Assembly (NCBI RefSeq): GCF_000176135.1 | Contig: NZ_ACZN01000012.1 | Location: 1-64,000, forward strand | Source of the DNA: Vibrio coralliilyticus ATCC BAA-450 | GTDB taxonomy: Bacteria; Pseudomonadota; Gammaproteobacteria; Enterobacterales; Vibrionaceae | DNA length: 64,000 nucleotides | Reading direction: 5' to 3' | In this document: positions 40,994 to 51,947 of the stretch, piece after piece | Layout: every line of letters begins with the position of its first letter | Numbering within the stretch: position 1 is the first letter of the stretch | Notes under the pieces: generated by a model | The model's input: only the letters and a program-made list of their open reading frames with translations | Databases searched by the model: none | What the model was told of the DNA's origin: nothing | Position numbers and translations under genes: made by a program

Positions 40994-43822
40994 TTACGCG
41001 AAGCGACGTGTTTCACCTTCACCATCAACGTTAGACACACAACGACCACAAATCTTCTCATGACCTTCGATTGTGCCTACGTCTGGAGTGTGGTGCCAAC
41101 AACGGTCACACTTCTCGTTTTCCGTTGCTTTCACTTCAACAAACAGACCTTCAACATCAGTTGCTTGTGCAGCCTCTGACTTCTCGCTTAGAGGTTTCAC
41201 AACCGCCGCTGATGTCAGTAACGCAAAACGCAGTTCATCTTCAAGCTTGTTTAGTTTCGCCGCTAGTGCATCATCAGCATAAAGGGTCACTTCTGCTTGC
41301 AGAGAACCACCAATGGTCTTCTCTTTACGAGCATCTTCTAGCAGTTTGTTCACACCGCCACGAACCGCTTGGATTTCAGCCCAGAATTCGTTGTTAAGCT
41401 CTTCACCTTTAACTAGACCAAACAGACCTTCGTACCACTCGCCTGTGAATACAAACTTATCGCGTTCGCCCGGCATCTCGTTCCAGATCTCGTCTGCAGT
41501 GAACGACATGATTGGCGCCATCCAACGAACAAGCGCTTCTACGATGTAGTAAAGCGCAGTCTGACAGCTACGTTGAGCGTGGCCGCCAAGTTTCGCTGTG
41601 TACTGACGATCTTTAATTACGTCTAGGTAGAATGAGCCCATTTCGATAGAACAGAACTGCATTAAACGCTGTGTTACTGCGTGAGTGTTGTACTCACCGT
41701 ACGCTTTCACGATCTCTTCTTGAGCAGCCAGTGCACGACCTACAGCCCAACGGTCTAGCGCCACCATTTCTTCAGCAGGAACAAGGTCCGTGGCTGGGTT
41801 AAAGCCGCTTAGGTTGGCAAGGAAGAAACGCGCAGTGTTACGGATACGACGATACGCATCTGCAGAGCGTTTTAGGATTTCATCAGAAACCGCCACTTCA
41901 CCCGTGTAGTCCGTTGAAGCAACCCATAGACGCAGAATGTCAGCACCTAGCTTGTTAGTTACATCTTTTGGCGCAACCACGTTACCGATAGATTTCGACA
42001 TCTTACGGCCTTGACCGTCAACCACGAAACCATGAGTAAGCACTTGCTTGTATGGCGCTTCGTCTTTCATCGCGATAGATGAAATGAGCGAAGACTGGAA
42101 CCAACCACGGTGTTGGTCAGAGCCTTCTAAATATAGGTCTGCCGACGCGCCGTTGTACTCTTCACGAGCATCAACCACTGAGTAGTGAGTCACACCTGAA
42201 TCGAACCATACGTCTAGCGTATCCAGTACTTTCTCGTACTTATCCGCTTCTTCACCTAGTAGGTCAGAGATCTCTAGATCCCACCAAGCTTGGATGCCTT
42301 TTTCTTCAACCAGCAGAGCGACTTTCTCTACTAATTCGATCGTATTTGGATGAAGCTCTGCCGTTTCTTTATGAACGAATAGAGCGATTGGTACACCCCA
42401 AGTACGTTGACGAGAGATACACCACTCTGGGCGACCTTCAATCATACCTTCGATGCGGCTTTGGCCCCACTCTGGCATCCACTCAACACCTTTGATTGAC
42501 TCTAGTGCTTTTGCACGTAGGCCAGCTTGGTCCATAGAGACGAACCATTGTGGCGTTGCACGGAAGATGATTGGCGTTTTGTGTCTCCAACAATGCGGGT
42601 AGCTGTGCTCGTAAGCGTGGTGATGTAGAAGCGCGCCTTTCTCTTTTAGCGTCTCAACAACTGCATCGTTCGCTTTGAACACGTGTTGACCAGCAAACAG
42701 CTCAGTATCCGGCAGGTAAACGCCGTTTGAACCTACTGGGTTAGCGACTTCTAGGTTGTACTTGTTACCGACTGCAAAGTCTTCTTGGCCGTGGCCAGGT
42801 GCTGTGTGAACCACACCAGTACCAGAATCCGTTGTTACGTGATCGCCAAGGATCGCAGGAACGGTGAAATCGTAGAACGGGTGGTTAAACTGAGATAGTT
42901 CAAGATCGCTACCTTTGGCAAAACCAAGGTTATGGAAGTGCTCGATACCCGCACGATCCATCACGTCTTTCGCTAGCTCAGAAGCAACGATGATTCGCTC
43001 TTTAGAATCGCCTTCGACTTGAATCAATACGTACTCTAGATCATCACGTAGACAGACTGCGCGGTTTGCTGGCAGTGTCCATGGTGTAGTTGTCCAGATA
43101 ACGATCGAGATCTCGCCTTCACCTTCGTGACCTTCGTTCAATGAGAACTTAGAGAGAAGCGCAGCTTCATCTGCCGCTTTAAAGCGTACGTCGATAGATG
43201 GAGATACTTTGTCTTTGTACTCTACTTCCGCTTCTGCAAGAGCAGAACCACAGTCAGTACACCAGTGAACTGGCTTGAAGCCTTTTAGTAGGTGGCCGTT
43301 ATCTGCGATTTTACCTAGCGCACGGATGATGTTCGCTTCTGTTGCGAAATCCATAGTGCGGTATGGCTTATCCCACTCACCCATGATACCTAGGCGTTTG
43401 AAGCTCTCTTTTTGACCTTCTACCTGACCCGCAGCATAGTCACGACATTTCTGACGGAACTCAGCCGCTGTCACTTTTTGACCTGGCTTACCAACCTTTT
43501 TCTCTACCATTAATTCAATAGGTAGACCGTGGCAGTCCCAGCCAGGAATGTAAGGAGCGTCAAAACCTGAAAGTGTTTTGGATTTAATAATAATGTCTTT
43601 AAGAATCTTGTTTAGTGCGTGACCAATATGAATGTCACCGTTGGCGTATGGAGGGCCATCGTGTAGAACGAAAGATTTTTTGCCTTTCTTCGCTTTACGG
43701 ATTTCGCCGTAAAGGTCTTCTTTATACCAACGCTTAAGCATTTCTGGCTCGCGGTTCGCCAGATTGCCGCGCATCGGAAACCCTGTTTCAGGAAGGTTCA
43801 GGGTATCTTTATACTCACTCAT
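40994..43822 (-). CDS. ileS: Isoleucyl-tRNA synthetase
   Basis: A 942-residue class I synthetase charging tRNA-Ile. The HIGH motif lies in [12 protein letters not shown], and KMSKS in [10 protein letters not shown]. An editing domain sits between them. The C-terminal zinc finger (CDRC...CGRC) is typical of the bacterial type sensitive to mupirocin. It lies downstream of ribF and upstream of lspA in the conserved operon. Confidence 0.98.
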   Translation of the reverse strand: MSEYKDTLNLPETGFPMRGNLANREPEMLKRWYKEDLYGEIRKAKKGKKSFVLHDGPPYANGDIHIGHALNKILKDIIIKSKTLSGFDAPYIPGWDCHGLPIELMVEKKVGKPGQKVTAAEFRQKCRDYAAGQVEGQKESFKRLGIMGEWDKPYRTMDFATEANIIRALGKIADNGHLLKGFKPVHWCTDCGSALAEAEVEYKDKVSPSIDVRFKAADEAALLSKFSLNEGHEGEGEISIVIWTTTPWTLPANRAVCLRDDLEYVLIQVEGDSKERIIVASELAKDVMDRAGIEHFHNLGFAKGSDLELSQFNHPFYDFTVPAILGDHVTTDSGTGVVHTAPGHGQEDFAVGNKYNLEVANPVGSNGVYLPDTELFAGQHVFKANDAVVETLKEKGALLHHHAYEHSYPHCWRHKTPIIFRATPQWFVSMDQAGLRAKALESIKGVEWMPEWGQSRIEGMIEGRPEWCISRQRTWGVPIALFVHKETAELHPNTIELVEKVALLVEEKGIQAWWDLEISDLLGEEADKYEKVLDTLDVWFDSGVTHYSVVDAREEYNGASADLYLEGSDQHRGWFQSSLISSIAMKDEAPYKQVLTHGFVVDGQGRKMSKSIGNVVAPKDVTNKLGADILRLWVASTDYTGEVAVSDEILKRSADAYRRIRNTARFFLANLSGFNPATDLVPAEEMVALDRWAVGRALAAQEEIVKAYGEYNTHAVTQRLMQFCSIEMGSFYLDVIKDRQYTAKLGGHAQRSCQTALYYIVEALVRWMAPIMSFTADEIWNEMPGERDKFVFTGEWYEGLFGLVKGEELNNEFWAEIQAVRGGVNKLLEDARKEKTIGGSLQAEVTLYADDALAAKLNKLEDELRFALLTSAAVVKPLSEKSEAAQATDVEGLFVEVKATENEKCDRCWHHTPDVGTIEGHEKICGRCVSNVDGEGETRRFA

Positions 43823-43886
43823 CGATTCTTAATTCCGTTGTGTTGGGCGAATGTTAGACATTATGCCAAGCGGTGGACTAGACCGT

Positions 43887-44822
43887 TTAGCGATTACGCT
43901 GACGCAGCCACACCCTTGCTGCTTCAGCATCCAATTCAATTTGTTGTTTCAATGCTTCAAATGAGTCAAATTTATGCTCATCGCGAAGCTTATGTAAAAG
44001 TACAATTTCTAGCTGCTTGCCATATAAATTGGCTTGAAAGTCAAATAAATGCACTTCTAGTTGCTGGCGAACCCCGTTCACGGTTGGTCGGTTGCCAATA
44101 TTTGCTACGCCCCCAATTGGTTTGCCTCCAAGGCCTAAGGCCTCAACGACATAAACGCCCGATACAGGTGACACGCAACGCTTCAGTGGGATATTCGCGG
44201 TTGGAAAACCAATGGTTCTTCCTAACTTGCGACCGTGTGATACTCGACCACTGATGCTGTAATCTCGACCCAGCATTTCTGCTGCTGAGTTCAACTCATC
44301 GCTTGCCAATGCTTCGCGTATCGCAGTACTGCTGACACGCAATTGCTCAAGACAGAAACTTTGTGTGCTCACCACTTCAAAACCATGTTTTTCACCGGCT
44401 TCTTTGAGCATCTTGAAGTTGCCTTTTCGGCCTTTGCCAAAGCAGAAATCATCACCAACGACGAGAAACTTAACACCCAATCGCTTCACCAACAAGTCGC
44501 TAATAAACTCGTCCGGAGTCTGATTAGCAAAGCGCTTGTTGAAATTCACACAAAGTAAGCGTTGTATGTTCAATTTGCTCAGTTGAACAAATTTGTCTCT
44601 CAGCCGAGTTAATCGTGCTGGTGCTTTCTCTTTTGCAAACAATTCCAAAGGTTGAGGTTCAAAAGTCATGACCGTAGCAGGTAAACCTAATTTGGCTGCC
44701 TGTTCAGATACTTGACGCAGTACTGCTTGGTGACCCAAATGCACACCGTCGAAGTTTCCTATCGTCAGGACACACCCAGAATGGTGTGCTTTGATATTGT
44801 GAATACCTCGGATCAATTCCAT
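43887..44822 (-). CDS. ribF: Bifunctional riboflavin kinase / FAD synthetase RibF
   Basis: A 311-residue enzyme making FMN and FAD. The N-terminal adenylyltransferase carries TIGNFDGVHLGHQAVL, and the C-terminal kinase domain has GRTIGFPTANI. It lies 72 bases after murJ and 64 bases before ileS on the same strand. Confidence 0.97.
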   Translation of the reverse strand: MELIRGIHNIKAHHSGCVLTIGNFDGVHLGHQAVLRQVSEQAAKLGLPATVMTFEPQPLELFAKEKAPARLTRLRDKFVQLSKLNIQRLLCVNFNKRFANQTPDEFISDLLVKRLGVKFLVVGDDFCFGKGRKGNFKMLKEAGEKHGFEVVSTQSFCLEQLRVSSTAIREALASDELNSAAEMLGRDYSISGRVSHGRKLGRTIGFPTANIPLKRCVSPVSGVYVVEALGLGGKPIGGVANIGNRPTVNGVRQQLEVHLFDFQANLYGKQLEIVLLHKLRDEHKFDSFEALKQQIELDAEAARVWLRQRNR

Positions 44823-44894
44823 TGGAAGCTTCTAATTCCTGTCTCTTTTATTATTAGCAAAGCGTGAAACTGACGGATTATATACTAATCCTAC

Positions 44895-46457
44895 TTATTC
44901 TGTCGCTGCTTTTAAATCTTTTAAACGCACACCCATTATGAGGAGCGATACCAGGTAAACACCCGCACCTAATCCAATCAAAATGGTCAGTGACATCACT
45001 CGCTCAAACAGGCTCCACGTCAGCCACACTGACATGTCTTCTAATTGCCAGAGAATCGCTGCAACCATCAGCCCTCCAGCCAAAGCCAGCTTAGCAACAA
45101 AAGCGACCGTGCGGCTCGTCAGCTTGTAAACACCTGCCACGTGTAAGCCTCTATACAATAGAGACATGTTAACAAACGCAGACAATGCCGTTGCGATTGC
45201 CAAACCAACATAGCCATAGAACCAAGCAAAAATGGCGTTAAAGACCATATTGGTCACCATAGCAATGATGCCATATTTGACCGGTGTTTTAGTGTCTTGG
45301 CGAGAGTAATACCCCGGCGCTAGCACTTTGATCAGCATAAAGTTGAGCAAGCCAGAGGCATAGGCCACCAGAGACATCGAAGCAAACTGAACATCCTGAG
45401 GGCTGAACTCACCACGCATAAACAGCACCATCAGCATAGGTTTCGCTAATACCATCAAACCTAGCATCGCTGGAATACCAAGCAGTGTCACCATGCGGAC
45501 TCCCCAATCCATCGTATGTGAGAAACCGTCACTGTGGGAATCGACATGCTTGCGTGATAGTGCCGGCAAAATGACCGTTGCGATGGCAATGCCAAACAAT
45601 CCAAGCGGGAATTCTAACAGGCGATCAGAATAGTAGAGCCAGCTGATAGAGCCTGTCTGAAGGAAACTGGCAATAAAGGTATCAAACAGCAAATTGATCT
45701 GACTGACCGATACACCAAATAAAGCAGGGATCATTAGAGTGCGGATTTTCACTACTCCAGGATCACGCCATCCCCATTGAGGCTTAACCATGACGCCTGC
45801 TTTAATAAGGAAAGGGATCTGGAACAAAAACTGAACCAAGCCACCAAGGAATACCCCAATAGCAAGACCGATTTCAGGCTGCGCCATATTCGGCGAAATA
45901 AACCACGCCGAGAGGATGATCATGACATTGAGAAACACTGGCGTAAAAGACGATACCGCAAACTTACCCATGGTATTAAGAATCGCACCAGATAACGCGA
46001 CAAAAGTAATGAACCATAAATAAGGAAAGGTGATCTTGAGGATGAAGCTCGCTAACTCAAACTTTTCAGCCGATGGCCCGCCGTTCATCCAGTCCAGGAA
46101 CCAGCCAAAGCCAAATAGTGCCGTGACCACACCAGAGCCTAAAACTCCCAGCACTGTAACGATAGAGACAAGTACACCTAAAGTACCCGCAGCTCTGGCA
46201 ATCAACTGACGGGTTTTATCCATATCACCTGCGGCATGGTACTCCGTCAATACTGGTACAAATGCCTGAGAAAACGCCCCTTCAGCAAACAGGCGACGTA
46301 AGAAATTCGGAATTTTATTGGCAAAGAAGAAGACGTCAGCGCTGGCGCCCGCCCCCATCAAATTCGCCACTACTACATCGCGCACTAAACCAAGCACACG
46401 AGAAATCAAAGTCATAGCACTAACAATCATGCCTGACTTGAGCAGACGTTTACTCAC
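44895..46457 (-). CDS. murJ: Lipid II flippase MurJ
   Basis: A 520-residue MOP-superfamily membrane protein with about 14 helices that flips lipid II to the periplasmic face. It starts LLKSGMIVSAMTLISRVLG, and the essential positively charged helix-2 region (FFFANKIPNFLRRLFAEGAFSQAF) is clear. In Vibrio it precedes ribF. Divergent from rpsT. Confidence 0.97.
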   Translation of the reverse strand: MSKRLLKSGMIVSAMTLISRVLGLVRDVVVANLMGAGASADVFFFANKIPNFLRRLFAEGAFSQAFVPVLTEYHAAGDMDKTRQLIARAAGTLGVLVSIVTVLGVLGSGVVTALFGFGWFLDWMNGGPSAEKFELASFILKITFPYLWFITFVALSGAILNTMGKFAVSSFTPVFLNVMIILSAWFISPNMAQPEIGLAIGVFLGGLVQFLFQIPFLIKAGVMVKPQWGWRDPGVVKIRTLMIPALFGVSVSQINLLFDTFIASFLQTGSISWLYYSDRLLEFPLGLFGIAIATVILPALSRKHVDSHSDGFSHTMDWGVRMVTLLGIPAMLGLMVLAKPMLMVLFMRGEFSPQDVQFASMSLVAYASGLLNFMLIKVLAPGYYSRQDTKTPVKYGIIAMVTNMVFNAIFAWFYGYVGLAIATALSAFVNMSLLYRGLHVAGVYKLTSRTVAFVAKLALAGGLMVAAILWQLEDMSVWLTWSLFERVMSLTILIGLGAGVYLVSLLIMGVRLKDLKAATE

Positions 46458-46640
46458 AGCTACCTCGGGAATCCTGCAATACTTTCAATAAGGCTCCACT
46501 CTATGACAGGAATGTCGGGGCTAGAGCAGATTAGTATTAGCAATGAAAAAAAAATACTGATAGAATCCCCGCCATCTTAACCGTGAAGACCTATCTAATC
46601 CAAAATTTGTTTGGCTCCGATTGGTTTTTACACAAATCAT

Positions 46641-46669
46641 TTGACATTTAAGCGCAAATGAGGGATATT
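46641..46669 (+). promoter_or_regulatory. Promoter of rpsT
   Basis: TTGACA (46641-46646), 17 bases, GATATT (46664-46669). A second possible upstream promoter is an extended -10, TGATAGAAT (46558-46566). E. coli rpsT also has two promoters. Confidence 0.7.
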
Positions 46670-46717
46670 CCTCGCCCTTAAATTGTCACCGAACTTAAGT
46701 TTTTGGGAGTTAGACCC

Positions 46718-46978
46718 TTGGCAAATAGTAAATCTGCTAAGAAGCGCGCTATCCAAGCTGAGAAACGTCGCCAGCACAACGCTAGCCGTCGTTCTATGAT
46801 GCGCACTTACATGAAGAAAACTGTTGCTGCTATTGAAGCAGGCGACAAAGAAGCTGCAACTGCTGCATTCGCTGTAGTTACACCTATCCTAGACCGTATG
46901 GCAACAAAAGGCCTTATTCACAAGAATAAAGCAGCTCGTCATAAGTCTCGTTTCGCTGCTGCAATCAAAGCTCTTTAA
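46718..46978 (+). CDS. rpsT: 30S ribosomal protein S20
   Basis: An 86-residue basic protein binding the 5' domain of 16S rRNA. The start is the TTG at 46718 (then [20 protein letters not shown]), preceded by GGGAG at 46705-46709. E. coli rpsT also starts with UUG, and this weak start is part of its autoregulation. A longer reading from a TTG at 46703 would begin inside the ribosome-binding site and is rejected. Confidence 0.96.
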   Translation: MANSKSAKKRAIQAEKRRQHNASRRSMMRTYMKKTVAAIEAGDKEAATAAFAVVTPILDRMATKGLIHKNKAARHKSRFAAAIKAL

Positions 46979-47002
46979 TAGAACTCTGATTCCCCAGTGA
47001 AG

Positions 47003-47031
47003 AAAAAACCGGCTAGCGCCGGTTTTTTTAT
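47003..47031. terminator. Bidirectional terminator between rpsT and hlyU
   Basis: AAAAACCGGC (47004-47013) pairs with GCCGGTTTTT (47018-47027), with T runs on both strands. Confidence 0.93.
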
Positions 47032-47073
47032 ATCTCAAATTCAGTACTGAGCCGCCCAGCTCTCATGTCACAC

Positions 47074-47379
47074 CTAATCCATAGCTTCGCTGCAGTATAA
47101 ACTGTGCAATAGATGGATCATCGACTTCACTTCTTCACTACTCAATGTATAAAACACAGTTTGTGCTTCTTTACGTGTATTCACTAAGCCATCACGGCGC
47201 AGCCAGGCTAAATGTTGCGACAACGCAGACTGACTCAGCTCAAGCTTGCTACACAATTCCCCAACTGACAATTCTTGGTTATGCAATAAGCATAAAATCT
47301 GCAAGCGCCTCTCATTCGCCATCGCTTTCAGTAGTACCACCGCTTTGGCAGAATTCTTTTCCATTTCTTGTAAATTCAT
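47074..47379 (-). CDS. hlyU: HlyU, ArsR-family virulence regulator
   Basis: A 101-residue winged-helix protein very similar to V. cholerae and V. vulnificus HlyU (MNLQEMEKNSAKAVVLLKAMANERRLQIL, HTH LCSKLELSQSALSQHLAWLRR). HlyU does not sense metal but activates haemolysin and RTX toxin genes by displacing H-NS. No haemolysin gene is in this window. Tandem direct repeats lie in its upstream region. Confidence 0.93.
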   Translation of the reverse strand: MNLQEMEKNSAKAVVLLKAMANERRLQILCLLHNQELSVGELCSKLELSQSALSQHLAWLRRDGLVNTRKEAQTVFYTLSSEEVKSMIHLLHSLYCSEAMD

Positions 47380-47506
47380 CGGCTAGTACCCCTTGAAACA
47401 ACAAAACATCAACAAATCTCAGCCTGCAATTTATAAATTGATACATTTATAGCTGATACTAATCTATTTACATCCAGTAATCTATTTGTAGAAATGAAAA
47501 AGAACC

Positions 47507-48397
47507 TCACTGGAAGAGATTCGTGAAGTCTGCATCACAGACATTCTTCACCGCTGGGTGTTGAATCATTCGCTCAGCAAAAATAACGTAATATTCCTCT
47601 TTGAGTTCATCGATGTGTCCAATCAACTGCAAAGGTAAATCACTTTCTACCTCTGATACATATAAAGAAGGTGCAAGAAAGATGACATCATGATGGTAAC
47701 GAGCGAATGACTTCATTAATGCAACGTCATCAAACTCTCCCAGAATATTCGGCTGAAGACCTTGTCGATCAAACCATTGTAAGACCTTACGTCCCATTGC
47801 CGTGCGGCTACCCGGTATCAACAGCTTTCTTTGCTCCAATACTGCCGGGAAACGCGCCTGATCCACAGTGCTACTAGAAAAAAAGCTCATATTGCACTCC
47901 CCCAGTTTTTTACTGTACAAACCAGGGCTTTGACTAGAGTCGACCGGGCAATCAGACAAAATCATATCCAATTTGTGTTGAGCAAGCTGCTCAAGCAGCA
48001 TTTCATGCGTTGATTCAAAACAACGCAGATGAATGCTGTTATCGGGTGGCACTGTAGTCATTAAAATCTTACTGACCAATCGTTTAGATAAGGCATCCGC
48101 CACCCCCACATCAAACAGAATATTAGAGCGTTGGCTATAGTTGACGATATCCAGCATCTCGTAACTCAGACCGAACATACGATCAGCGTATTTAAACACT
48201 AGCTGTCCCAGCTCCGTGGGCTCAATACTTCTGCCATTTCTTTTGGTCAGTTTGCCATCCATGCGCTCTTCTAGAGCTTTAATTTGCCCTGTTACCGTTT
48301 GAGGAGTAAGGAACAAAGCATCGGCCGCCTTGGTCACTGAACCCTGTTTACATACCATCCAAAAGTAATAGAGATGGTTGTAATTTAAGTGCGACAT
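47507..48397 (-). CDS. nhaR: LysR-family regulator NhaR
   Basis: A 296-residue LysR-type activator. The HTH covers about 1-65 ([37 protein letters not shown]) and a substrate-binding domain follows. NhaR activates the Na+/H+ antiporter gene nhaA in response to sodium. The start at 48397 is chosen because GAGAGA lies upstream and [13 protein letters not shown] fits the family. It is divergent from nptA with a 408-base gap. Confidence 0.9.
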   Translation of the reverse strand: MSHLNYNHLYYFWMVCKQGSVTKAADALFLTPQTVTGQIKALEERMDGKLTKRNGRSIEPTELGQLVFKYADRMFGLSYEMLDIVNYSQRSNILFDVGVADALSKRLVSKILMTTVPPDNSIHLRCFESTHEMLLEQLAQHKLDMILSDCPVDSSQSPGLYSKKLGECNMSFFSSSTVDQARFPAVLEQRKLLIPGSRTAMGRKVLQWFDRQGLQPNILGEFDDVALMKSFARYHHDVIFLAPSLYVSEVESDLPLQLIGHIDELKEEYYVIFAERMIQHPAVKNVCDADFTNLFQ

Positions 48398-48805
48398 GAA
48401 AAATCTCTCTGTATTACATATGGCTATGGTTATAGCAGAACCTTCAGATGACAACAATAACTCGAAAAAACCTTTCTTTTATTTAAAAGTAGATAGTTTT
48501 ACCGAAAACACAAAAAAGTTATATGACAGCCTTGTGTCAGAATCGCTGGCTAAAAATTGCGATTTTGTGAAATAAGCCCTCTTTAAACACAAATCTTAAG
48601 ACTTCAAAAACAAACAAAAATTTCATTATTTATCAAAGCCTTAAAGTGCATGTAAATTTAAAAATACATGCACTAAACCCGTGTCCAGATAAATAATTTT
48701 CTATTACACACAACTGTAATATTAATGAAATATTTCCCATCTAGTATCGCCCACAGTTTCAACAACCGACCAATACAAACTTAATACGGTCCACGGAGAA
48801 AAATT
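48398..48805. other. Divergent nhaR-nptA intergenic region
   Basis: About 408 AT-rich bases without a gene. It contains a Pho-box-like element at 48523-48540 and a degenerate one (48714-48731) ten bases before a TAGTAT -10 candidate (48742-48747) for nptA. Confidence 0.55.
48523..48540 (-). promoter_or_regulatory. Pho-box-like element
   Basis: Read on the minus strand it is CTGACAC-AAGG-CTGTCAT: two 7-bp CTGWCAY repeats with a 4-bp spacer, as in PhoB sites. It lies 126 bases before nhaR and 266 bases before nptA. Confidence 0.6.
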
Positions 48806-49951
48806 ATGAACCAAGCTACTACTACAGCGGCGCCTATATCGAGCACTACTCGCTGGTTACGCTGGGCTAACTTGGCATTCATGTTATATCTACTGCTTCT
48901 AGCAGTATCTATGGTAGGCAGTGGCTTTAAATGGGCAACAGGCGATCAAGCTAAAGTCTTGTTCGAATTCGCATCTCACCCAGTAGCAGGCCTGATGATC
49001 GGTCTTGTCGCAACAGCTCTTATTCAATCTTCTAGCACAGTGACATCGATTATCGTTGGTCTAGTGGCTGGCGGCCTTCCAGTAGAAACCGCAATCCCAA
49101 TGATTATGGGTGCAAACATTGGTACTACAGTAACCAACACATTAGTTTCCCTTGGTCACATTCGTGATAAAGAAGAGTTCAAACGTGCTTTTGCAAGTGC
49201 AACAATTCACGACTTCTTTAACCTTCTGGCCGTTGCTATTTTCCTACCATTGGAAATGATGTTTGGCATTCTGGAGAAAATTTCTCACTGGTTAGTGTCA
49301 CCATTCCTAGCGACTGGCGACATGAGTATGAAAGGCCTGAACTTCATCAAGCCAATCACTAAGCCTGTTGTAAGCGCAGTGAAAGAGCCTCTTGCTACAT
49401 TTGGTGATACTGTTGGTGGCGTACTACTTATCGTTATTGGTATCGCAACCATCTTCGTTGCTATCACTGTGATGGGTAAACTGATGAAGAGCCTAATGGT
49501 TGGCCGTGCTCGTGAAATTCTAAAGAGCGCTATTGGTCGTGGCCCGATTCACGGTATTTTCTCTGGCTCTGTGGTTACTGTACTGGTTCAGTCTTCATCA
49601 ACAACAACCAGCCTAATGGTTCCACTGGTTGGCTCAGGTGTATTGAAAGTTCGTGACGTATACCCATTCACTCTAGGTGCCAACATCGGTACATGTATTA
49701 CCGCACTATTGGCGGCAACAGCAGCATCAGGTGAGTTCGCAGTATTCGCTCTACAAATTGCTTTGGTACACCTAGCGTTCAACATCCTAGCCACAGTCTT
49801 TATCTTTGGTATTCCGTTCCTACGTGAACTACCAGTTAAAGCCGCTGACATCATCTCTGATATGGCAGTGAAGAACAAGGCTGTAGTGGCTGGTTACCTT
49901 ATTGCGGTATTCCTTGTACTGCCAGGTAGCATCCTAGCACTGACTGCTTAA
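48806..49951 (+). CDS. nptA: Sodium-dependent phosphate symporter NptA
   Basis: A 381-residue Na/Pi cotransporter of the NptA/PNaS family (relative of mammalian SLC34). Two copies of the QSSST motif are seen in inverted repeat halves (TALIQSSSTVTSIIVGL and VLVQSSSTTTSLMVPLVG). Each is followed by a GANIGT motif. It imports phosphate using the sodium gradient, apt for a marine organism. A GGAG ribosome-binding site precedes the ATG, and a terminator ends the gene. Confidence 0.93.
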   Translation: MNQATTTAAPISSTTRWLRWANLAFMLYLLLLAVSMVGSGFKWATGDQAKVLFEFASHPVAGLMIGLVATALIQSSSTVTSIIVGLVAGGLPVETAIPMIMGANIGTTVTNTLVSLGHIRDKEEFKRAFASATIHDFFNLLAVAIFLPLEMMFGILEKISHWLVSPFLATGDMSMKGLNFIKPITKPVVSAVKEPLATFGDTVGGVLLIVIGIATIFVAITVMGKLMKSLMVGRAREILKSAIGRGPIHGIFSGSVVTVLVQSSSTTTSLMVPLVGSGVLKVRDVYPFTLGANIGTCITALLAATAASGEFAVFALQIALVHLAFNILATVFIFGIPFLRELPVKAADIISDMAVKNKAVVAGYLIAVFLVLPGSILALTA

Positions 49952-49973
49952 TTCAAAGCACCATCGCTTATTC

Positions 49974-50005
49974 AAAGCCCGCAACCTAGGTTGCGGGCTT
50001 TTTTG
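49974..50005 (+). terminator. Terminator of nptA
   Basis: AAGCCCGCAACC (49975-49986) pairs with GGTTGCGGGCTT (49989-50000), followed by TTTTG. Confidence 0.93.
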
Positions 50006-50173
50006 TTTGTCTACGCTTAGCTGATGAAGAAGGGAACGGGGTTTCATCCTGCGGATGAGCTAAAGAGCTAAGTTGTGGTTAAGTGAACAATACTAGTTTT
50101 CAACGAGGCGACGCTCGATCCCACTTTCCAGTAACAAAACGCTCCATAAGGTGCCGCCCGTTCTTTCTCGCTT

Positions 50174-50201
50174 AAAAAAGCCGCCCTGCGATAGGCGGCT
50201 C
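50174..50201 (-). terminator. Terminator of thyA operon
   Basis: AGCCGCC (50179-50185) pairs with GGCGGCT (50194-50200), with a six-T run on the minus strand; 19 bases beyond the thyA stop. Confidence 0.9.
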
Positions 50202-50219
50202 TTTAACAACTCGTGCTGA

Positions 50220-51071
50220 TTACACTGAGAATGGGTATTGGATCGGATCATGGTACTCGTAGCCCTCAACCCAGAAATCATCCAGCGTGACCCAAGTTTC
50301 CAAATCTTCTAGAGACTTGATATCCGGGTTGATATGGAACCTAGGTGATGCCAAAGGCTCTCGCTTCAACTGAACGTCACGCATCAACTCAAGCTGATCT
50401 TCATAGATGTGAGCATTCACTATCTTGTGGTAAGCCAGCCCCGGTTTTTTACCTGTAATCTGAGCCATAATAGCCAAGAACACGTACACCTGAACCATGT
50501 TGAAATTCAGGCCAAGAGGCACATCACATGAGCGCTGAGTACTATTGAGGTAAAGCGTATCACCTAACAACGAGAAGTGATGGCTATACATGCAAGGGCG
50601 TAAACACCCCATATGGAACTCACCTGGGTTGTAGAAGTTGAGGATTTCGCCGCGGTCATCAACCCCACGCGTTAAATCATCAACAATCTTACGTAGCTGG
50701 TCGATATGACCACCGTCAGGCTTAGCCCAAGCACGCCCCTGAACACCATAAACGCGGCCCATGTCATCCTCACCTTTTCGATAAGGGTTATTGAGCCAAG
50801 CTTGGTTTAGGTTTGCATTAGCGTCCCAAGTTTTGGTACCGAGCTTGCGAAAATCTTCCGCACTGTCGTAACCACGAATATAACCGAGTAGCTCAGCCAC
50901 CGCGGCTTTCCAAAAGCTTTTACGCGTTGTCACTAATGGGAACTGGTTGTGGCCAACATCATAAGTCAGATCAGCGTTGATAACCGTCAGGCAGCGTTTG
51001 CCTGTACGTTCGTTTTCAATCCACTCACCTTGCTCAACAATTCGCTGACAGAGATCTAAATACTGTTTCAC
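50220..51071 (-). CDS. thyA: Thymidylate synthase ThyA
   Basis: A 283-residue enzyme methylating dUMP to dTMP with methylene-tetrahydrofolate. The catalytic Cys lies in [11 protein letters not shown], and the dUMP-binding [14 protein letters not shown] segment is intact. The ending [11 protein letters not shown] resembles the usual PhiPAV C-terminus. It is the last gene of the rppH-ptsP-TauE-lgt-thyA series, 9 bases after lgt. Confidence 0.97.
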   Translation of the reverse strand: MKQYLDLCQRIVEQGEWIENERTGKRCLTVINADLTYDVGHNQFPLVTTRKSFWKAAVAELLGYIRGYDSAEDFRKLGTKTWDANANLNQAWLNNPYRKGEDDMGRVYGVQGRAWAKPDGGHIDQLRKIVDDLTRGVDDRGEILNFYNPGEFHMGCLRPCMYSHHFSLLGDTLYLNSTQRSCDVPLGLNFNMVQVYVFLAIMAQITGKKPGLAYHKIVNAHIYEDQLELMRDVQLKREPLASPRFHINPDIKSLEDLETWVTLDDFWVEGYEYHDPIQYPFSV

Positions 51072-51080
51072 ACCCGTTCC

Positions 51081-51902
51081 TTACTTCGTTTGTTGTGGAA
51101 TTTCATCTTTATAATGACCACGCTTGTAAGCCCATACCATCATCAGGATACCAACGATAACCATAGGTAGAGATAGGATCTGTCCCATAGAGATAAATCC
51201 ACCGAACAAACCAAGATGGGCATCAGGCTCACGAACGTATTCAACAAGGAAACGGAATGTACCATATCCTGCTAAAAATAGCCCTGAGACCGCACCGAGA
51301 GGGCGTGGCTTTTTGATGAACCAATTAAGGATGAAGAACAACACAATGCCTTCAAGAAGCATTTCATACAACTGAGATGGGTGGCGAGGTAAAGGGCCGC
51401 CATTAGGGAAGACAATCGCCCATGGCACATCCGTCACTCGGCCCCATAATTCGCTGTTCATGAAGTTACCTAAGCGCCCCATTCCGAGGCCAAAAGGTAC
51501 TAATGGCGCGATAAAGTCAGCAACACCGAAGAAAGTACGACCATTCTTCTTGGCATACCAGAACATTGCCGTGATGACCCCAAGCAGTCCACCGTGGAAT
51601 GACATGCCTCCGGTCCACACTTTGAACAGGTACAGAGGGTCTTGGAGGAACAAATCAAAGTTGTAGAAAATAACGTAACCGACTCGTCCGCCGATCACCA
51701 CCCCAAGGAAACCAGCAAACAGCAGATCGGAGACTTGCTCTCTCGTCCATCCACTGTCTGGCTTATCTGCTCGTCGATTGGCTAGCCATAAAGCAAACGC
51801 AAAACCGACCAGATACATCAGCCCATACCAGCGAATTGACAGTGGACCGATCGAAACCAGAACAGGATCGATATTAGGAAATTCAAGGTATCCCTGAGAC
51901 AT
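51081..51902 (-). CDS. lgt: Prolipoprotein diacylglyceryl transferase Lgt
   Basis: A 273-residue inner-membrane enzyme with seven helices that transfers diacylglycerol from phosphatidylglycerol to the lipobox Cys, the first step of lipoprotein maturation. SFHGGLLG and the Lgt signature [17 protein letters not shown] are present. It lies between the TauE-family gene and thyA; the lgt-thyA pair is conserved in enterobacteria. Confidence 0.97.
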   Translation of the reverse strand: MSQGYLEFPNIDPVLVSIGPLSIRWYGLMYLVGFAFALWLANRRADKPDSGWTREQVSDLLFAGFLGVVIGGRVGYVIFYNFDLFLQDPLYLFKVWTGGMSFHGGLLGVITAMFWYAKKNGRTFFGVADFIAPLVPFGLGMGRLGNFMNSELWGRVTDVPWAIVFPNGGPLPRHPSQLYEMLLEGIVLFFILNWFIKKPRPLGAVSGLFLAGYGTFRFLVEYVREPDAHLGLFGGFISMGQILSLPMVIVGILMMVWAYKRGHYKDEIPQQTK

Positions 51903-51947
51903 AGAATAATTACTCTTTTGGTATTCAGATAATTAGATGAGAGTCCG

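Noticed and set aside
49588..49878. A 96-codon minus-strand frame opposite nptA
   Set aside because: Shadow of nptA; no start signals.
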